Below, in pieces: positions 13,814-23,379 of a DNA stretch of 64,000 nucleotides. Source of the stretch: HyVt-477 sp965224605. Its GTDB lineage: Bacteria > Pseudomonadota > Gammaproteobacteria > Thiotrichales > Thiotrichaceae. The position numbers and the translations under genes were made by a program. The DNA lies in NCBI GenBank assembly GCA_965224605.1, contig CBDCZP010000008.1, positions 62,001-126,000 on the forward strand, read 5' to 3'. Below the pieces are notes generated by a model that had not been told where the DNA came from, ran no database searches, and saw nothing but the letters and a program-made list of their open reading frames with translations. Position 1 is the first letter of the stretch. The number at the start of each line of letters is the position of its first letter.

Positions 13814-15196
13814 CTATTTGTTTGCGTTGTTTGTCTTAGTTTCGCTATTTGAGTAGTAATCCTTTGTCAGTCTATAGACTACAGGGCTTAAAACGACCAA
13901 GGCAATAAGGTTGGGAATAGCCATCAAGCCATTGAGCACATCTGCTAACAGCCATAGTAATTTCACCGAGGAATTTTCACCTGCGGCTAAAGCTCCTAAA
14001 GGAATAGCAATGATCCATAGCAACCGGAAAGGCATAATAGATTTTGTACCAAAGATATATTCAGCGCAACGCTCGCCGTAATAGCTCCAGCCCAGAATGG
14101 TGGTAAAGGCAAAAACGATCAAACCTAGCGTAACCACATAGCTACCAAAACCTGGCAAGCCGGTGTTGTAAGCAAGCGTGGATAAGGCGGAAGAAGTCTC
14201 GCCTCCTGTCCAGGCTCCCGTGAGAACAATAACCAGAGCGGTCATGGTACAAATCAAAATGGTGTCAATAAAGGTTCCCAACATAGCAATAGTGCCTTGT
14301 TTAACCGGATTGCTGGTTTTCGCAGCAGCATGAGCCATAGCCGCACTACCTAATCCAGCCTCATTGGAAAACACTCCACGCGCCACACCAAAGCGTATCG
14401 CCATCCATACCGAAGCACCAGCAAAGCCACCTGCGGCAGCTGTTCCGGAGAAGGCATCATGAATGATCGTCATAAAGGCTGCGGGGACACCCTCAAGATT
14501 AGAGCCAATAACAATCATCGAACCCAGAATATATAAAATAGCCATAATCGGCACAAGCTTCTCAGCGACTTTTCCAATCCTGCGCACACCCCCGATAATC
14601 ACCATTCCAGCAAGCACGGCCATGACTAGCCCGGTTACCCAGTTAGGAATACTAAAATTCTCCGCAACCGCCAGCGCAACTGAATTAGATTGAATCGTAT
14701 TACCAATACCAAAAGACGCCAACATGCCAAACAGGGCGAACAAAAACGCCAACCAGCCCCAGTTTTTACCCATGCCTTTACGAATGTAATACATCGGCCC
14801 GCCGATATGATTACCACGATCGTCAATCTCTCGATAATGTACCGCTAAAACGGCTTCTGAATACTTGGTCGCCATCCCAAACAATGCCATGACCCACATC
14901 CAGAACACTGCACCAGGTCCACCTAAAGCGATGGCTGTTGCAACACCTGCGATATTGCCTGTTCCCACTGTCGCCGACAGCGCAGTCATCAGTGCTTGAA
15001 AGCCTGTTATGTCGCCTTTTGATTGTGTATCTGAACGGCTTTCAAAGAGTGTATATACGGCATGCACTAATTTTCGCCACGGGAGTGCTTTTAATAGAAT
15101 GGTTAAATAGACTCCAACACCCATTAAAAAAGCCAGCATCACTGGCCCCCAGACAAAACTACTTACGGTGGAAAGTAACGATTCGATGGCTTGCAT
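13814..15196 (-). CDS. Alanine/glycine:cation symporter (AGCS family)
   Basis: The 460-residue protein has ~11 membrane helices and AGCS hallmarks: GDITGFQALMTALSATVGTG followed by NIAGVATAIALGGPGAVFWM, then GGPMYYIRKGMG and GVARGVFSNEAGLGSAAMAH. Family members import alanine or glycine with Na+ or H+. A strong GGGAGA lies four bases before the ATG. It is transcribed in the same direction as the NSS transporter, but the 350-bp repeat-filled gap between them argues for separate expression. Confidence 0.93.
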   Translation of the reverse strand: MQAIESLLSTVSSFVWGPVMLAFLMGVGVYLTILLKALPWRKLVHAVYTLFESRSDTQSKGDITGFQALMTALSATVGTGNIAGVATAIALGGPGAVFWMWVMALFGMATKYSEAVLAVHYREIDDRGNHIGGPMYYIRKGMGKNWGWLAFLFALFGMLASFGIGNTIQSNSVALAVAENFSIPNWVTGLVMAVLAGMVIIGGVRRIGKVAEKLVPIMAILYILGSMIVIGSNLEGVPAAFMTIIHDAFSGTAAAGGFAGASVWMAIRFGVARGVFSNEAGLGSAAMAHAAAKTSNPVKQGTIAMLGTFIDTILICTMTALVIVLTGAWTGGETSSALSTLAYNTGLPGFGSYVVTLGLIVFAFTTILGWSYYGERCAEYIFGTKSIMPFRLLWIIAIPLGALAAGENSSVKLLWLLADVLNGLMAIPNLIALVVLSPVVYRLTKDYYSNSETKTNNANK

Positions 15197-15240
15197 ATGT
15201 TCTCCCTTGCTTGCGATTGTTTTATTGTGTGTTTATCTAA

Positions 15241-15442
15241 TTAGTGACTGTCCAGAAAGACCAGAACTATACCCAGAACTATACCCAGAACTATACCCAG
15301 AACTATACCCAGAACTATGCAATTTGTAGGTCGGATAAGCGCTAGCGTCATCCGACAAATCTTTAAATACCGTATCTTGCCGGATGGCGTTCCTTATCCG
15401 GTCTACAAATAACATCGTTATTAGCTATTTCTGGATGCTAAC
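15241..15442. repeat. Composite palindromic repeat with internal REP pair (copy E)
   Basis: The outer arm GTCCAGAAAG at 15250-15259 and the facing TTTCTGGATGCTAAC near 15428-15442 resemble the arms of the copy at 543-748. Inside, 15326-15406 holds two facing REP-like palindromes (GTAGGTCGGATAAGCG and CTTATCCGGTCTAC). The element fills most of the gap between the AGCS transporter and engB. Confidence 0.6.
15261..15320. repeat. Tandem repeat, 12 bp x 5
   Basis: Five uninterrupted copies of CCAGAACTATAC; only the last ends GC instead of AC. The array begins right after the left arm of the surrounding palindromic element and probably arose by slippage within it. Confidence 0.9.
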
Positions 15443-15450
15443 TCATTATT

Positions 15451-16080
15451 TTATTCAGCTAATTCGCTTTGTTCTTCATACAGCCAGCTATCTAGCTGTG
15501 ACCATAGCGTATCCAACCCATCCCCTTTACTAGCCGAAAAGGTTTGCACCGTCATTTCTACTGATTTATCTATCGTGTGTTTTTCCAACTCTTTTTTTAC
15601 TTTCATCAACGTATTATTGATTTGACCACGCTTGAGCTTGTCAGACTTGTTGAGTAATACATGAGTGGGTAATTTTTTTCGCGCTGCCCAGTCTAGCATC
15701 ATCTTGTCGTATTCTTTTAACGGGTGGCGAATATCCATCACCAGAACCAGACCTTTTAGTGTCCAGCGGGTATCAAGATAGGTCTCAATAAATTTTTGCC
15801 ACTGGCGCTTCACTTTTTCGGGAACCTTGGCATAACCATAACCGGGAAGATCCACTAAATAGCGTCCATCTGAAAGAGAGAAAAAGTTAATGAGCTGGGT
15901 TCGACCGGGTGTCTTACTCGTTCTCGCCAGACTCTTTTGCTGACAAACCCGATTTAATGAACTGGACTTACCGGAGTTCGAACGCCCCGCAAACGCCACC
16001 TCAAAACCTAACTCGGGAGGTAAAGAAGAGGGACTGGAAGCACTCAGCTCAAATTTTGCTTGATGATAATTTTTATTCAC
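15451..16080 (-). CDS. engB: Ribosome biogenesis GTPase EngB (YihA/YsxC)
   Basis: The 209-residue TrmE-Era-EngA-YihA-type GTPase has G1 GRSNSGKSS (32-40), G2 with TSKTPGRTQ, G3 DLPGYG (77-82) and G4 NKSD (144-147). It assists 50S subunit assembly. The only suitable start is a GTG at 16080, preceded not by a Shine-Dalgarno but by a short tandem repeat (three ~14-bp TTTTTTATTCACG-like units at about 16066-16110), so translation initiation may be unusual. It is divergent from the cytochrome c4 gene, as in many gammaproteobacteria. Confidence 0.94.
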   Translation of the reverse strand: MNKNYHQAKFELSASSPSSLPPELGFEVAFAGRSNSGKSSSLNRVCQQKSLARTSKTPGRTQLINFFSLSDGRYLVDLPGYGYAKVPEKVKRQWQKFIETYLDTRWTLKGLVLVMDIRHPLKEYDKMMLDWAARKKLPTHVLLNKSDKLKRGQINNTLMKVKKELEKHTIDKSVEMTVQTFSASKGDGLDTLWSQLDSWLYEEQSELAE

Positions 16081-16288
16081 GATTTTTTATTCACGGTTTT
16101 TTATTTACGATAATGATGCTCGTAACGGGATAAGGCAGTTTATGGGTATCAAGCACGAGTTACAATAGAGGTGTCCATAGAAACTCGGTAAATCACTGAC
16201 CTAATATTTGCTAATACATTCCTTGATATGGTATATACAGTTCACAAAATTAACACTACTTGTTCGCTTTTTATATTGGAATATTTAA

Positions 16289-16924
16289 ATGAAAACTTAT
16301 TTTAAAATCACCTTAGCCACACTGACTCTACTATCTACCACTTGTAGTTTTGCCAATAGTGCTGCCACGGAAATAAAAACCGCTGGCGATGCAGCAAAAG
16401 GTAAAGAAAAATCAGCATCTTGTGCGGCTTGCCATGGCGCAGATGGCAACAGTGGAAATCCACTATGGCCAAAATTAGCAGGTCAACATGCAAACTATAT
16501 CGAAAAACAGCTTACTGATTTCCACGATAAAAAACGAAATGACGCAACTATGACTGCAATGGTTGCACCTTTATCACCAACAGACATCAAAGATATCGCG
16601 GCTTTTTATTCTCAACAAACCACCAAACCGGGTGCTGGTAATAAAGAAAAGGTAGTGCTTGGTAAAACTATCTATAAAGGTGGCAATTTAACGACTCATG
16701 TAACGGCCTGTGCTGCGTGTCACAGCCCTACCGGATTGGGAAACCCTGCTGCTAATTATCCTCGTGTCAGTGGCCAACATGCTGCTTATATCGCCAAGCA
16801 GTTAAAAGACTTTAAAAAAGGTACTCGCGCTAACGATAGCTCAAGCATGATGAGAAGCATCGCAAAACGCATGAGTGATGAAGAGATTGAAGCAGTAGCC
16901 GAATACATGTCAGGACTTCATTAA
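16289..16924 (+). CDS. Cytochrome c4, dihaem
   Basis: The 211-residue periplasmic protein has a signal peptide (MKTYFKITLATLTLLSTTCS, cleavage near FANS) and two homologous c-type cytochrome domains with haem sites CAACH at 45-49 and 141-145. The paired KLAGQHANYIEKQL and RVSGQHAAYIAKQL segments mark the cytochrome c4 duplication. Cytochrome c4 carries electrons to terminal oxidases. The gene is followed by dsbA, as in Pseudomonas-like genomes. A TTGGA lies shortly before the ATG. Confidence 0.93.
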   Translation: MKTYFKITLATLTLLSTTCSFANSAATEIKTAGDAAKGKEKSASCAACHGADGNSGNPLWPKLAGQHANYIEKQLTDFHDKKRNDATMTAMVAPLSPTDIKDIAAFYSQQTTKPGAGNKEKVVLGKTIYKGGNLTTHVTACAACHSPTGLGNPAANYPRVSGQHAAYIAKQLKDFKKGTRANDSSSMMRSIAKRMSDEEIEAVAEYMSGLH

Positions 16925-17110
16925 TTCATTACTACATTAAAGGTAACTGCGAAAAGGCACTGCATTGAGCGGTAGTGAACACTGGGAATCAATAATAATT
17001 AATTCCCTGCCTCTGCATTAACCGCATGGATGTGGTAAAACGCAAATGAACCTTTGACCTCTGGCATTGTCTTCAAAGCTACTCACATAACGAATATAGG
17101 AATAACAAAA

Positions 17111-17794
17111 ATGAAACAAACCACTTTAAAAATGACAACGATTATGTTGCTAACATTCTTTGGTTTAATAGGCTGCCTATCCTCTGAAGGTCAAGCTGAA
17201 ACAGCAACGGCTCAAAAAGAAGCTAGCAGTCAATTTGTTGAAGGCAAACATTATCAAGAAATTTTCCCGGAGATGAACACCAATGCCGCAGCAGGTAAAA
17301 TTGAAGTGGTGGAGTTGTTCTGGTTAGGTTGCCCTCACTGTTATACACTTGAACCCACTATTAAAGAATTTCAAAAGACCAAACCGGGTGATGTTGAGTT
17401 CCGCCAAGTACCTGCCGTTCTTAACCCACAGTGGTCTTTTCATGCCAAAGCTTTTTATACCGCACAAATTCTTGATCCGAACAACCAAAAACATCTTTTA
17501 GATAAACTCTTTAAAGAAGTCCATGAGAAGAACAATCGCTTAAACAATGCGAATGCATTAAAAACATTTTTCACCTCTCATGGCTATAGCGAAACACAGT
17601 TTAATAATACCTTCAATTCAATGGCATTAAACGCCTCCATGAGTAATGCACGAACCGTGAGTGGAGCTTCACAAGCAACCTCAGTGCCAACGATTATCAT
17701 TAATGGAAAATACCGTACTAGCCCGTATATGGCTGGCGGCGAAGCGAATTTAGTGAAGATTATTAACATGTTGATTCAAAAAGAAAGGAAGTAA
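17111..17794 (+). CDS. dsbA: Thiol:disulfide interchange protein DsbA
   Basis: The 227-residue product has a thioredoxin fold with active site CPHC (74-77) in VVELFWLGCPHC and the cis-Pro loop SVPTIIINGKY. DsbA oxidises cysteine pairs of exported proteins. The start at 17111 has AGGAA eight bases upstream; an upstream in-frame ATG at 17054 is unsupported. The leader ends FFGLIGC, resembling a lipobox, so this copy may be lipid-anchored rather than freely soluble. It is followed three bases later by coq7. Confidence 0.92.
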   Translation: MKQTTLKMTTIMLLTFFGLIGCLSSEGQAETATAQKEASSQFVEGKHYQEIFPEMNTNAAAGKIEVVELFWLGCPHCYTLEPTIKEFQKTKPGDVEFRQVPAVLNPQWSFHAKAFYTAQILDPNNQKHLLDKLFKEVHEKNNRLNNANALKTFFTSHGYSETQFNNTFNSMALNASMSNARTVSGASQATSVPTIIINGKYRTSPYMAGGEANLVKIINMLIQKERK

Positions 17795-17797
17795 AGC

Positions 17798-18442
17798 ATG
17801 CGTGCCTTCTCACTTTTTGACAACCTGATCAATGAAGTTGATCAATCGTTAAAAACCCTATTCGCACCCGCTCCCACAACAGAGCGTCCTTATCCCGCGA
17901 AAGATATGAGTGAGACGGCACCGCTAACGGATAGTGAAAGAAAGATATCCTCCCAGTTAATGCGCATTAACCATGCGGGTGAAATCGCCGCTCAAGGGCT
18001 TTATCGTGGACAGGCACTCACCGCAAAACGGGAAGATATCCGCGAGCAAATGGAACGTTCCGCGATGGAAGAGAATGACCACCTAAACTGGTGTGAAACA
18101 CGCATCAAAGAACTGGACAGTCATAAAAGCTTCTTTAATCCGCTATGGTACTGGGGATCATTCAGCATTGGAGCCGTAGCTGGCTATGCGGGAGACAAAT
18201 GGAGTTTAGGCTTTGTTAAAGAAACCGAAGATCAAGTCGTGCGTCATCTGGAAGAGCATATCAACAAACTACCTGCCAATGACCTCCCCGCCATGGCGAT
18301 ACTGCAAAAAATGAAAGAAGACGAACAACACCATGCCGACGTTGCGGTGCAAGCAGGAAGCGCCACACTGCCCTGGCCGATTCGTAAAATTACTATGCCG
18401 CTAACCGCCAAGGTTATGACGACGCTTAGTAAGCATATATAA
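17798..18442 (+). CDS. coq7: Ubiquinone biosynthesis hydroxylase Coq7
   Basis: The 214-residue diiron monooxygenase hydroxylates the benzoquinol ring late in ubiquinone synthesis. Ferritin-like iron ligands are visible in RINHAGEIAAQGLYRGQ, MEENDHLNWCETRI, HLEEHINKLP and DEQHHADVA. AGGAAG lies eight bases before the ATG, inside the end of dsbA. Coq7 marks an aerobic ubiquinone user and is the alternative to UbiF found in E. coli. Confidence 0.95.
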   Translation: MRAFSLFDNLINEVDQSLKTLFAPAPTTERPYPAKDMSETAPLTDSERKISSQLMRINHAGEIAAQGLYRGQALTAKREDIREQMERSAMEENDHLNWCETRIKELDSHKSFFNPLWYWGSFSIGAVAGYAGDKWSLGFVKETEDQVVRHLEEHINKLPANDLPAMAILQKMKEDEQHHADVAVQAGSATLPWPIRKITMPLTAKVMTTLSKHI

Positions 18443-18493
18443 TTTCAGATATTCTAATATCTGTTATGCTCGCAATTTTAACTCATACTATTT

Positions 18494-20074
18494 TTGTCCG
18501 TGTACAATCTACTAAATAAACGTCTTGAATCCCTCATCGACAATAAGTTGGAGCACCTCTTACAAGGTAGCAAGACTGGGCTGGAGAAAGAGAGTTTGCG
18601 AGTAACCCCGGAAGGGCGCATTTCACAAACTAAACATCCAAAGATTCTGGGCGCTGCATTAACGCATCCTTACATCACTACTGATTATTCCGAATCTTTA
18701 CTAGAATTTATCACCCCCCCTTTGTCACGGGCTAGTGAAGCCTTAGACTTTTTGTTAGACATTGAGACTTTTGTCTACCAAAAGCTTGATGATGAATTGC
18801 TATGGACAACCAGTATGCCCTGTGTAATCGGTGGTGAGTCTGATATCCACATTGCAGAATATGGCACATCCAATGCCGGAAAAATGAAATCAGTCTACCG
18901 TCAGGGGCTCGCTAGTCGCTATGGCAAGATGATGCAAGTGATCGCTGGCATCCATTTCAACCACTCTTTTCCATTAAAACTTTGGCCTGTGTATCAGCAA
19001 CTTGAAGGAAACAATGATAGCGAACAAGATTTTATTGATCAGTCTTATATGGCGCTAACGCGTAATTTACTACGCTATGGCTGGTTAATTCCCTATTTAT
19101 TCGGCAGCTCTCCGGCTATTTGTAACAGTTTTCTTGATGGCATCAAAATGCCGGAAAACATGAAAATCTTCAATAAAAAAACCTCTTACGAGCCACATGG
19201 TACTTCGTTACGAATGGGGGATATTGGATATACCAATCTGAAAGAAGGTGAAGCCGGAGTAAAAGCAAATTACAACTCACTGGCAAAATATACCAGGAGT
19301 TTACGTGAAGCCATCACGACACCCTTCCCTGCTTATGAAAAAATAGGCGTCAAGGTAGATGGCAAATATCGTCAGTTAAATGCCAATTTATTACAAATTG
19401 AAAATGAATACTACAGTACGGTTCGACCTAAGCAGATATTAAAATACATGGAAAAACCCGTTGATGCTTTGGATCAACGCGGCATTCAATATGTCGAATT
19501 ACGCTCTTTGGATATTAATGCTTTTCATCCGGCTGGCTTAACCCACAAACAGCTCTATTTCTTAAAAACATTTATGCTGTTTTGTCTGTTGCAAGAAAGC
19601 CCAGATATTGACATGAATGAACGTCGTGAAATTGATAGCAACCAAAGTAGAGTCGCTCATCTGGGCAGAAAACCTGGCCTAACTCTCTCCCGCAATGATG
19701 AATCAGTGAGCCTGAAATCCTGGGCCGAAGAATTGTTACACGCCATGGCGCCGGTTGCCGAGTTGTTAGGGGATACCTATGGCGAGAACTGTTATCAAGA
19801 ATCCCATGAATTACATTTGGATCTCGTCCGCCACCCTGAACTCACGCCTTCTGCACGTCTCTTGGAAGAACTTTTCAGCAACAATGAAAACTATTATGAA
19901 TTTGCGCGCAGGAAATCATTAGAACATCGCGATATCTTTTTAAATCGAACCTTACCTGTTGATAAAGAAAAAGAATTTATCGCTATGGCTGCAAGCTCTT
20001 TGCAAGAACAAAAACGGCTTGAAGCAAAAGATAAAGAAGATTTTGATACGTTTTTAGCTAATTATTTCTCCTAG
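18494..20074 (+). CDS. gshA: Glutamate-cysteine ligase GshA
   Basis: The 526-residue enzyme makes gamma-glutamylcysteine, the first step of glutathione synthesis. It matches the E. coli-type GshA family: GSKTGLEKESLRV, DYSESLLEFITPP, EPHGTSLRMGDIGY, and RQLNANLLQIENEYYSTVRP ahead of YVELRSLDINAF. Length is typical. The apparent start is TTG at 18494; GTG at 18500 is an alternative, and there is no ATG in the proper place. Confidence 0.95.
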   Translation: MSVYNLLNKRLESLIDNKLEHLLQGSKTGLEKESLRVTPEGRISQTKHPKILGAALTHPYITTDYSESLLEFITPPLSRASEALDFLLDIETFVYQKLDDELLWTTSMPCVIGGESDIHIAEYGTSNAGKMKSVYRQGLASRYGKMMQVIAGIHFNHSFPLKLWPVYQQLEGNNDSEQDFIDQSYMALTRNLLRYGWLIPYLFGSSPAICNSFLDGIKMPENMKIFNKKTSYEPHGTSLRMGDIGYTNLKEGEAGVKANYNSLAKYTRSLREAITTPFPAYEKIGVKVDGKYRQLNANLLQIENEYYSTVRPKQILKYMEKPVDALDQRGIQYVELRSLDINAFHPAGLTHKQLYFLKTFMLFCLLQESPDIDMNERREIDSNQSRVAHLGRKPGLTLSRNDESVSLKSWAEELLHAMAPVAELLGDTYGENCYQESHELHLDLVRHPELTPSARLLEELFSNNENYYEFARRKSLEHRDIFLNRTLPVDKEKEFIAMAASSLQEQKRLEAKDKEDFDTFLANYFS

Positions 20075-20691
20075 ATCTAAGAAAAACACACAAAGAATAC
20101 TGCACAGATCAGACTGTACTTCCTGAACTACGAGAAGAGTCATAGCTTCAAATGTGAATAGCAAAATTCAATTATTTGTTTGTATTTTAACAAAATATGA
20201 GAAATTCAAGCTGTTTTATCTCTGCGTCTAACGCAACCCCAATTCTGAAAATCAACATGTAGCTAACCTACAACAGATTATGATTCAACGTGTTGCATAA
20301 TAAATACAGTACTACCTAAGGGATTTCAATTCTGGGCTATTTGGACGCCATATATTTTTTACTGAATGCTATAAATATAATCAATAAATGTTCTAACTAA
20401 TCTCATGTATAGTGTTCATGCAGATTGATTCTTCTTTTTGAAAGAAGCTCTGATTAAGGCTATTTAAATATCGCCATACCCTGTTAGACGGGTATCGTTC
20501 AAGCACAGTATCTTTGTGTAAGAAGGTTCTTCCTTCGAAGTTTTTAAATAAACCTGTTGTAGAAATAAGCTCATTAAGCGTGGGTTTAGTTTTCTACAAT
20601 TATCATCTGAAATGCTTTTTGTACATTTTACAACATTTTCTAGATAACTGTACAAAACCGCTGGTGATTGCATGAAAATGGATTTCTTATT
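20075..20691. other. 617-bp intergenic region before the WD40 gene
   Basis: AT-rich and without a convincing gene. It holds small hairpins, including CTTCTTT-TTG-AAAGAAG near 20431 and ATACCC...GGGTAT near 20477. These may form a long structured leader for the WD40 gene. No tRNA-like or riboswitch-like fold was recognised. Confidence 0.5.
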
Positions 20692-23256
20692 ATGCGAAAC
20701 AATGAGCGAGTTAGAGCACTAATAGAAAAAACAATATTAGCCTCTCTCCTTAAAAAATTTACCCCACTGCAAAATGCACTAAAGACTAGAGCACAGAAGA
20801 GCTTTGTCTTACTGGTGTGGATACCTTTTACTAGCATTTCTGCCCATCAAAACTTCTCTAATGTTGATCAAGCACTCCCTACGCTTATACGTGGCGGTGA
20901 AGTCATGCAAGAATCCCAACAATGGTATCGTGCACATACTGAGAATGATAGTTATACCTCTAATTTCAGTGCTGATGGCCGCCTACTAGCCCTAACCTCA
21001 CAAAATAATCCTGTGGAGCTGTGGGATACCATAAAACGCAAAACAATCTCTACATTCACTGGAAGTGGTCTTTCCCATTCAGAAGCTTTTGTCGATATCA
21101 GTCCTGATGGCAAATTTATTGCTATTAATGTCGGCGATAGAATAGAAGTGCGCAATATCGACACCAAGTTACTTGAGTTTTCAGTTCCCGCCATCTCTGG
21201 TGCAGCGGCAGCATTTAGTCCTGACAGCCACTGGTTTGCCTCTGCCATAGACGGTAAACGCATTGATTTATGGGATATCAAAGCCCAAAAAAGAGAATCT
21301 AGTCTTATTCATCATACGAAAAGTATTTCTGCATTAGGCTTTAGCCCAGAGGGTAAATATTTGGTCTCTGCTGATGTCAGCGGTGTGTTTTCTGTCTGGG
21401 ATACTGAAAGCAAGGAAATGTTGTATCAGTTTTCAGAACATAAAAAACCCATAACCACCGTTCAATTCAGCGCGACAGAAAATACATTTGTCACTATTGA
21501 TACTGCTGGTGTCGTTAAACTATGGGATGCAGGAGAAAAAACATTACTGCATGCTTATAAAACGCCCGAAATATCTGATATTTCAGATATTAACAAGTCT
21601 TCGGCTGCTTTTTCACCCGATGGTGAAACGGTCATTATCAGCTTGAATAAAGTTGATGGCAAAAGCTATATTTTGTTATTCAGCACATTAATTGGTGGAA
21701 AACCTTTGTTTACCTATGAAAGCCATGATAATGAAATCGACAGTATTGCCTTTCGCCCTGATGGCAGGTCACTGGTAGTTTCTTTAAGCTCCAAAACCAT
21801 TAGAATCTTTGATATTCCCAGCAGACAATATGTAGATGCCTTTGGGGGGCAAATCTTAAAAGCGAATAAGACTCGGGTCAGCCCCGATGGAAAGCTCATT
21901 GCAACAGGTACTGTTGATGGCTATATTCAACTGTGGGACGCACAGAAAAAGACCTTGAAATATTCCCTAAAAGGTCGCAACAGAAGCATTGAACACATTT
22001 CATTCAGTCCAGATGGACGATATATCATTTCGGGCGATAATCGCGGTGCGGTGACCGTCTGGGAACGTAATACCAATAATCGCGTATTTTACATTAATGC
22101 TCATAAACTAGGTTTTGCTCTCGGTGTAATGAGCCCAGACAATAAATATCTAGCCACTGCCAGTTCGGAATCATCCATTATCAAACTATGGGATGTCCAA
22201 ACCAACAAACCCATGTTCAAGTTTATCGGGCATCACGGTGACATTACTGGCTTGGCATATAGCCCTGATGGTCAGTTCATCGCATCATCATCTAAAGATG
22301 GCACCATCAAGCTCTGGAATATCAGCAACAAAAGCCTTGAGCAATCGTTCATTGGCAGCGGTAGAACCGTCAGTTTTTTATCCGTGGTATTCAGCCCAGA
22401 TGGTCGCTATTTGGCAGGAGGAACCCATCAGGGAGCTGCGGATAAACATGTGATTGAAATATGGGATGCCAAAGAACTCAAGCACCTGCGAACTCTTAAC
22501 CAACATGAGTCCCCCGTCACTGCTGTTCGTTTTAGTGCTGATGGTAAGCAGCTTGTCACTGGTTCCGCAAAGGGCGTCATCAAAGTCTGGAATATCACTA
22601 GTGGCAGAACAACGCATAGCTTTATTGACAATGACAAAGCCATTCATTCCGTGGATTTCACTAAAAAGGGCAACAGTATCTTATCGGTGACACATGATGG
22701 TGTGACTGATCTATGGAATCTAAAGCGCAATAAAAAGGCCTATAGCCTACTAGGTGGGCCACGTGGCACCTGGATCAGTGAGAACCATATAAAACAACGA
22801 TTTATCCGTGGCGATGACGGCTCTTTACATGTAAAAACCAGTAGTAATGATACGCCTCCAGCACCACTTGCTCCAAAAGGTCTTGCCACAAAAGATAAGC
22901 TCATCCTCACCGCGTCGAGAAAACCCGTCAAAGTCACAAGGAAGGGGGGAACGTTTAGTATTACAATAAAAAATATTGGCGACAAGCCTTCCTTCTGGTT
23001 AAGGGCTAGTCAGCTTGATAGTGGCCAATCATCTGTCACTTTGCTTTCAAACAAGCTAACCCGACTTGATGCGGGTCGAAGAGGTGTACTTAACTTGCAG
23101 CTCATTCCACACGATTTCCCCCAACTTGATGGCAATAAAAAGCTTAACTTAAAAATGGAAGTAACGACTAAAGCCGGATCTCATTTCCCAATCGTGATAC
23201 CTCTTGAATTCCATTTTCCTGCGGAGAATATTAAGGCTGGCAGAAATATTCAATAA
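20692..23256 (+). CDS. Exported WD40-repeat protein with two predicted propellers and a C-terminal beta domain
   Basis: The product has 854 residues from ATG 20692 (a TTG at 20668 would add eight). A hydrophobic segment (FVLLVWIPFTSISA) within the first 50 residues suggests export. Then come about 14 WD40-type units, each ending in a motif such as VELWDT, IDLWDI, FSVWDT, VKLWDA, IQLWDA, IKLWDV, IKLWNI, IEIWDA, IKVWNI or TDLWNL, enough for two seven-bladed propellers. The last ~130 residues resemble an Ig-like beta-sandwich. No catalytic motif is visible, so a binding scaffold is likely. It has its own leader and no operon partner; the next gene starts a separate pathway cluster. Confidence 0.8.
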   Translation: MRNNERVRALIEKTILASLLKKFTPLQNALKTRAQKSFVLLVWIPFTSISAHQNFSNVDQALPTLIRGGEVMQESQQWYRAHTENDSYTSNFSADGRLLALTSQNNPVELWDTIKRKTISTFTGSGLSHSEAFVDISPDGKFIAINVGDRIEVRNIDTKLLEFSVPAISGAAAAFSPDSHWFASAIDGKRIDLWDIKAQKRESSLIHHTKSISALGFSPEGKYLVSADVSGVFSVWDTESKEMLYQFSEHKKPITTVQFSATENTFVTIDTAGVVKLWDAGEKTLLHAYKTPEISDISDINKSSAAFSPDGETVIISLNKVDGKSYILLFSTLIGGKPLFTYESHDNEIDSIAFRPDGRSLVVSLSSKTIRIFDIPSRQYVDAFGGQILKANKTRVSPDGKLIATGTVDGYIQLWDAQKKTLKYSLKGRNRSIEHISFSPDGRYIISGDNRGAVTVWERNTNNRVFYINAHKLGFALGVMSPDNKYLATASSESSIIKLWDVQTNKPMFKFIGHHGDITGLAYSPDGQFIASSSKDGTIKLWNISNKSLEQSFIGSGRTVSFLSVVFSPDGRYLAGGTHQGAADKHVIEIWDAKELKHLRTLNQHESPVTAVRFSADGKQLVTGSAKGVIKVWNITSGRTTHSFIDNDKAIHSVDFTKKGNSILSVTHDGVTDLWNLKRNKKAYSLLGGPRGTWISENHIKQRFIRGDDGSLHVKTSSNDTPPAPLAPKGLATKDKLILTASRKPVKVTRKGGTFSITIKNIGDKPSFWLRASQLDSGQSSVTLLSNKLTRLDAGRRGVLNLQLIPHDFPQLDGNKKLNLKMEVTTKAGSHFPIVIPLEFHFPAENIKAGRNIQ

Positions 23257-23379
23257 CACACATAAACAAAACGACCTGTAACCTACAGGTTATACACATT
23301 GGTTAATGTTTAATATACTGATTTGTCTATTTGGATGTATAATAAGAGAGAATCTTAATATCTCCTTCAATAGCAATTT

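Noticed and set aside
15261..15320. CRISPR-like array
   Set aside because: Direct 12-bp units without spacers; a simple tandem repeat.
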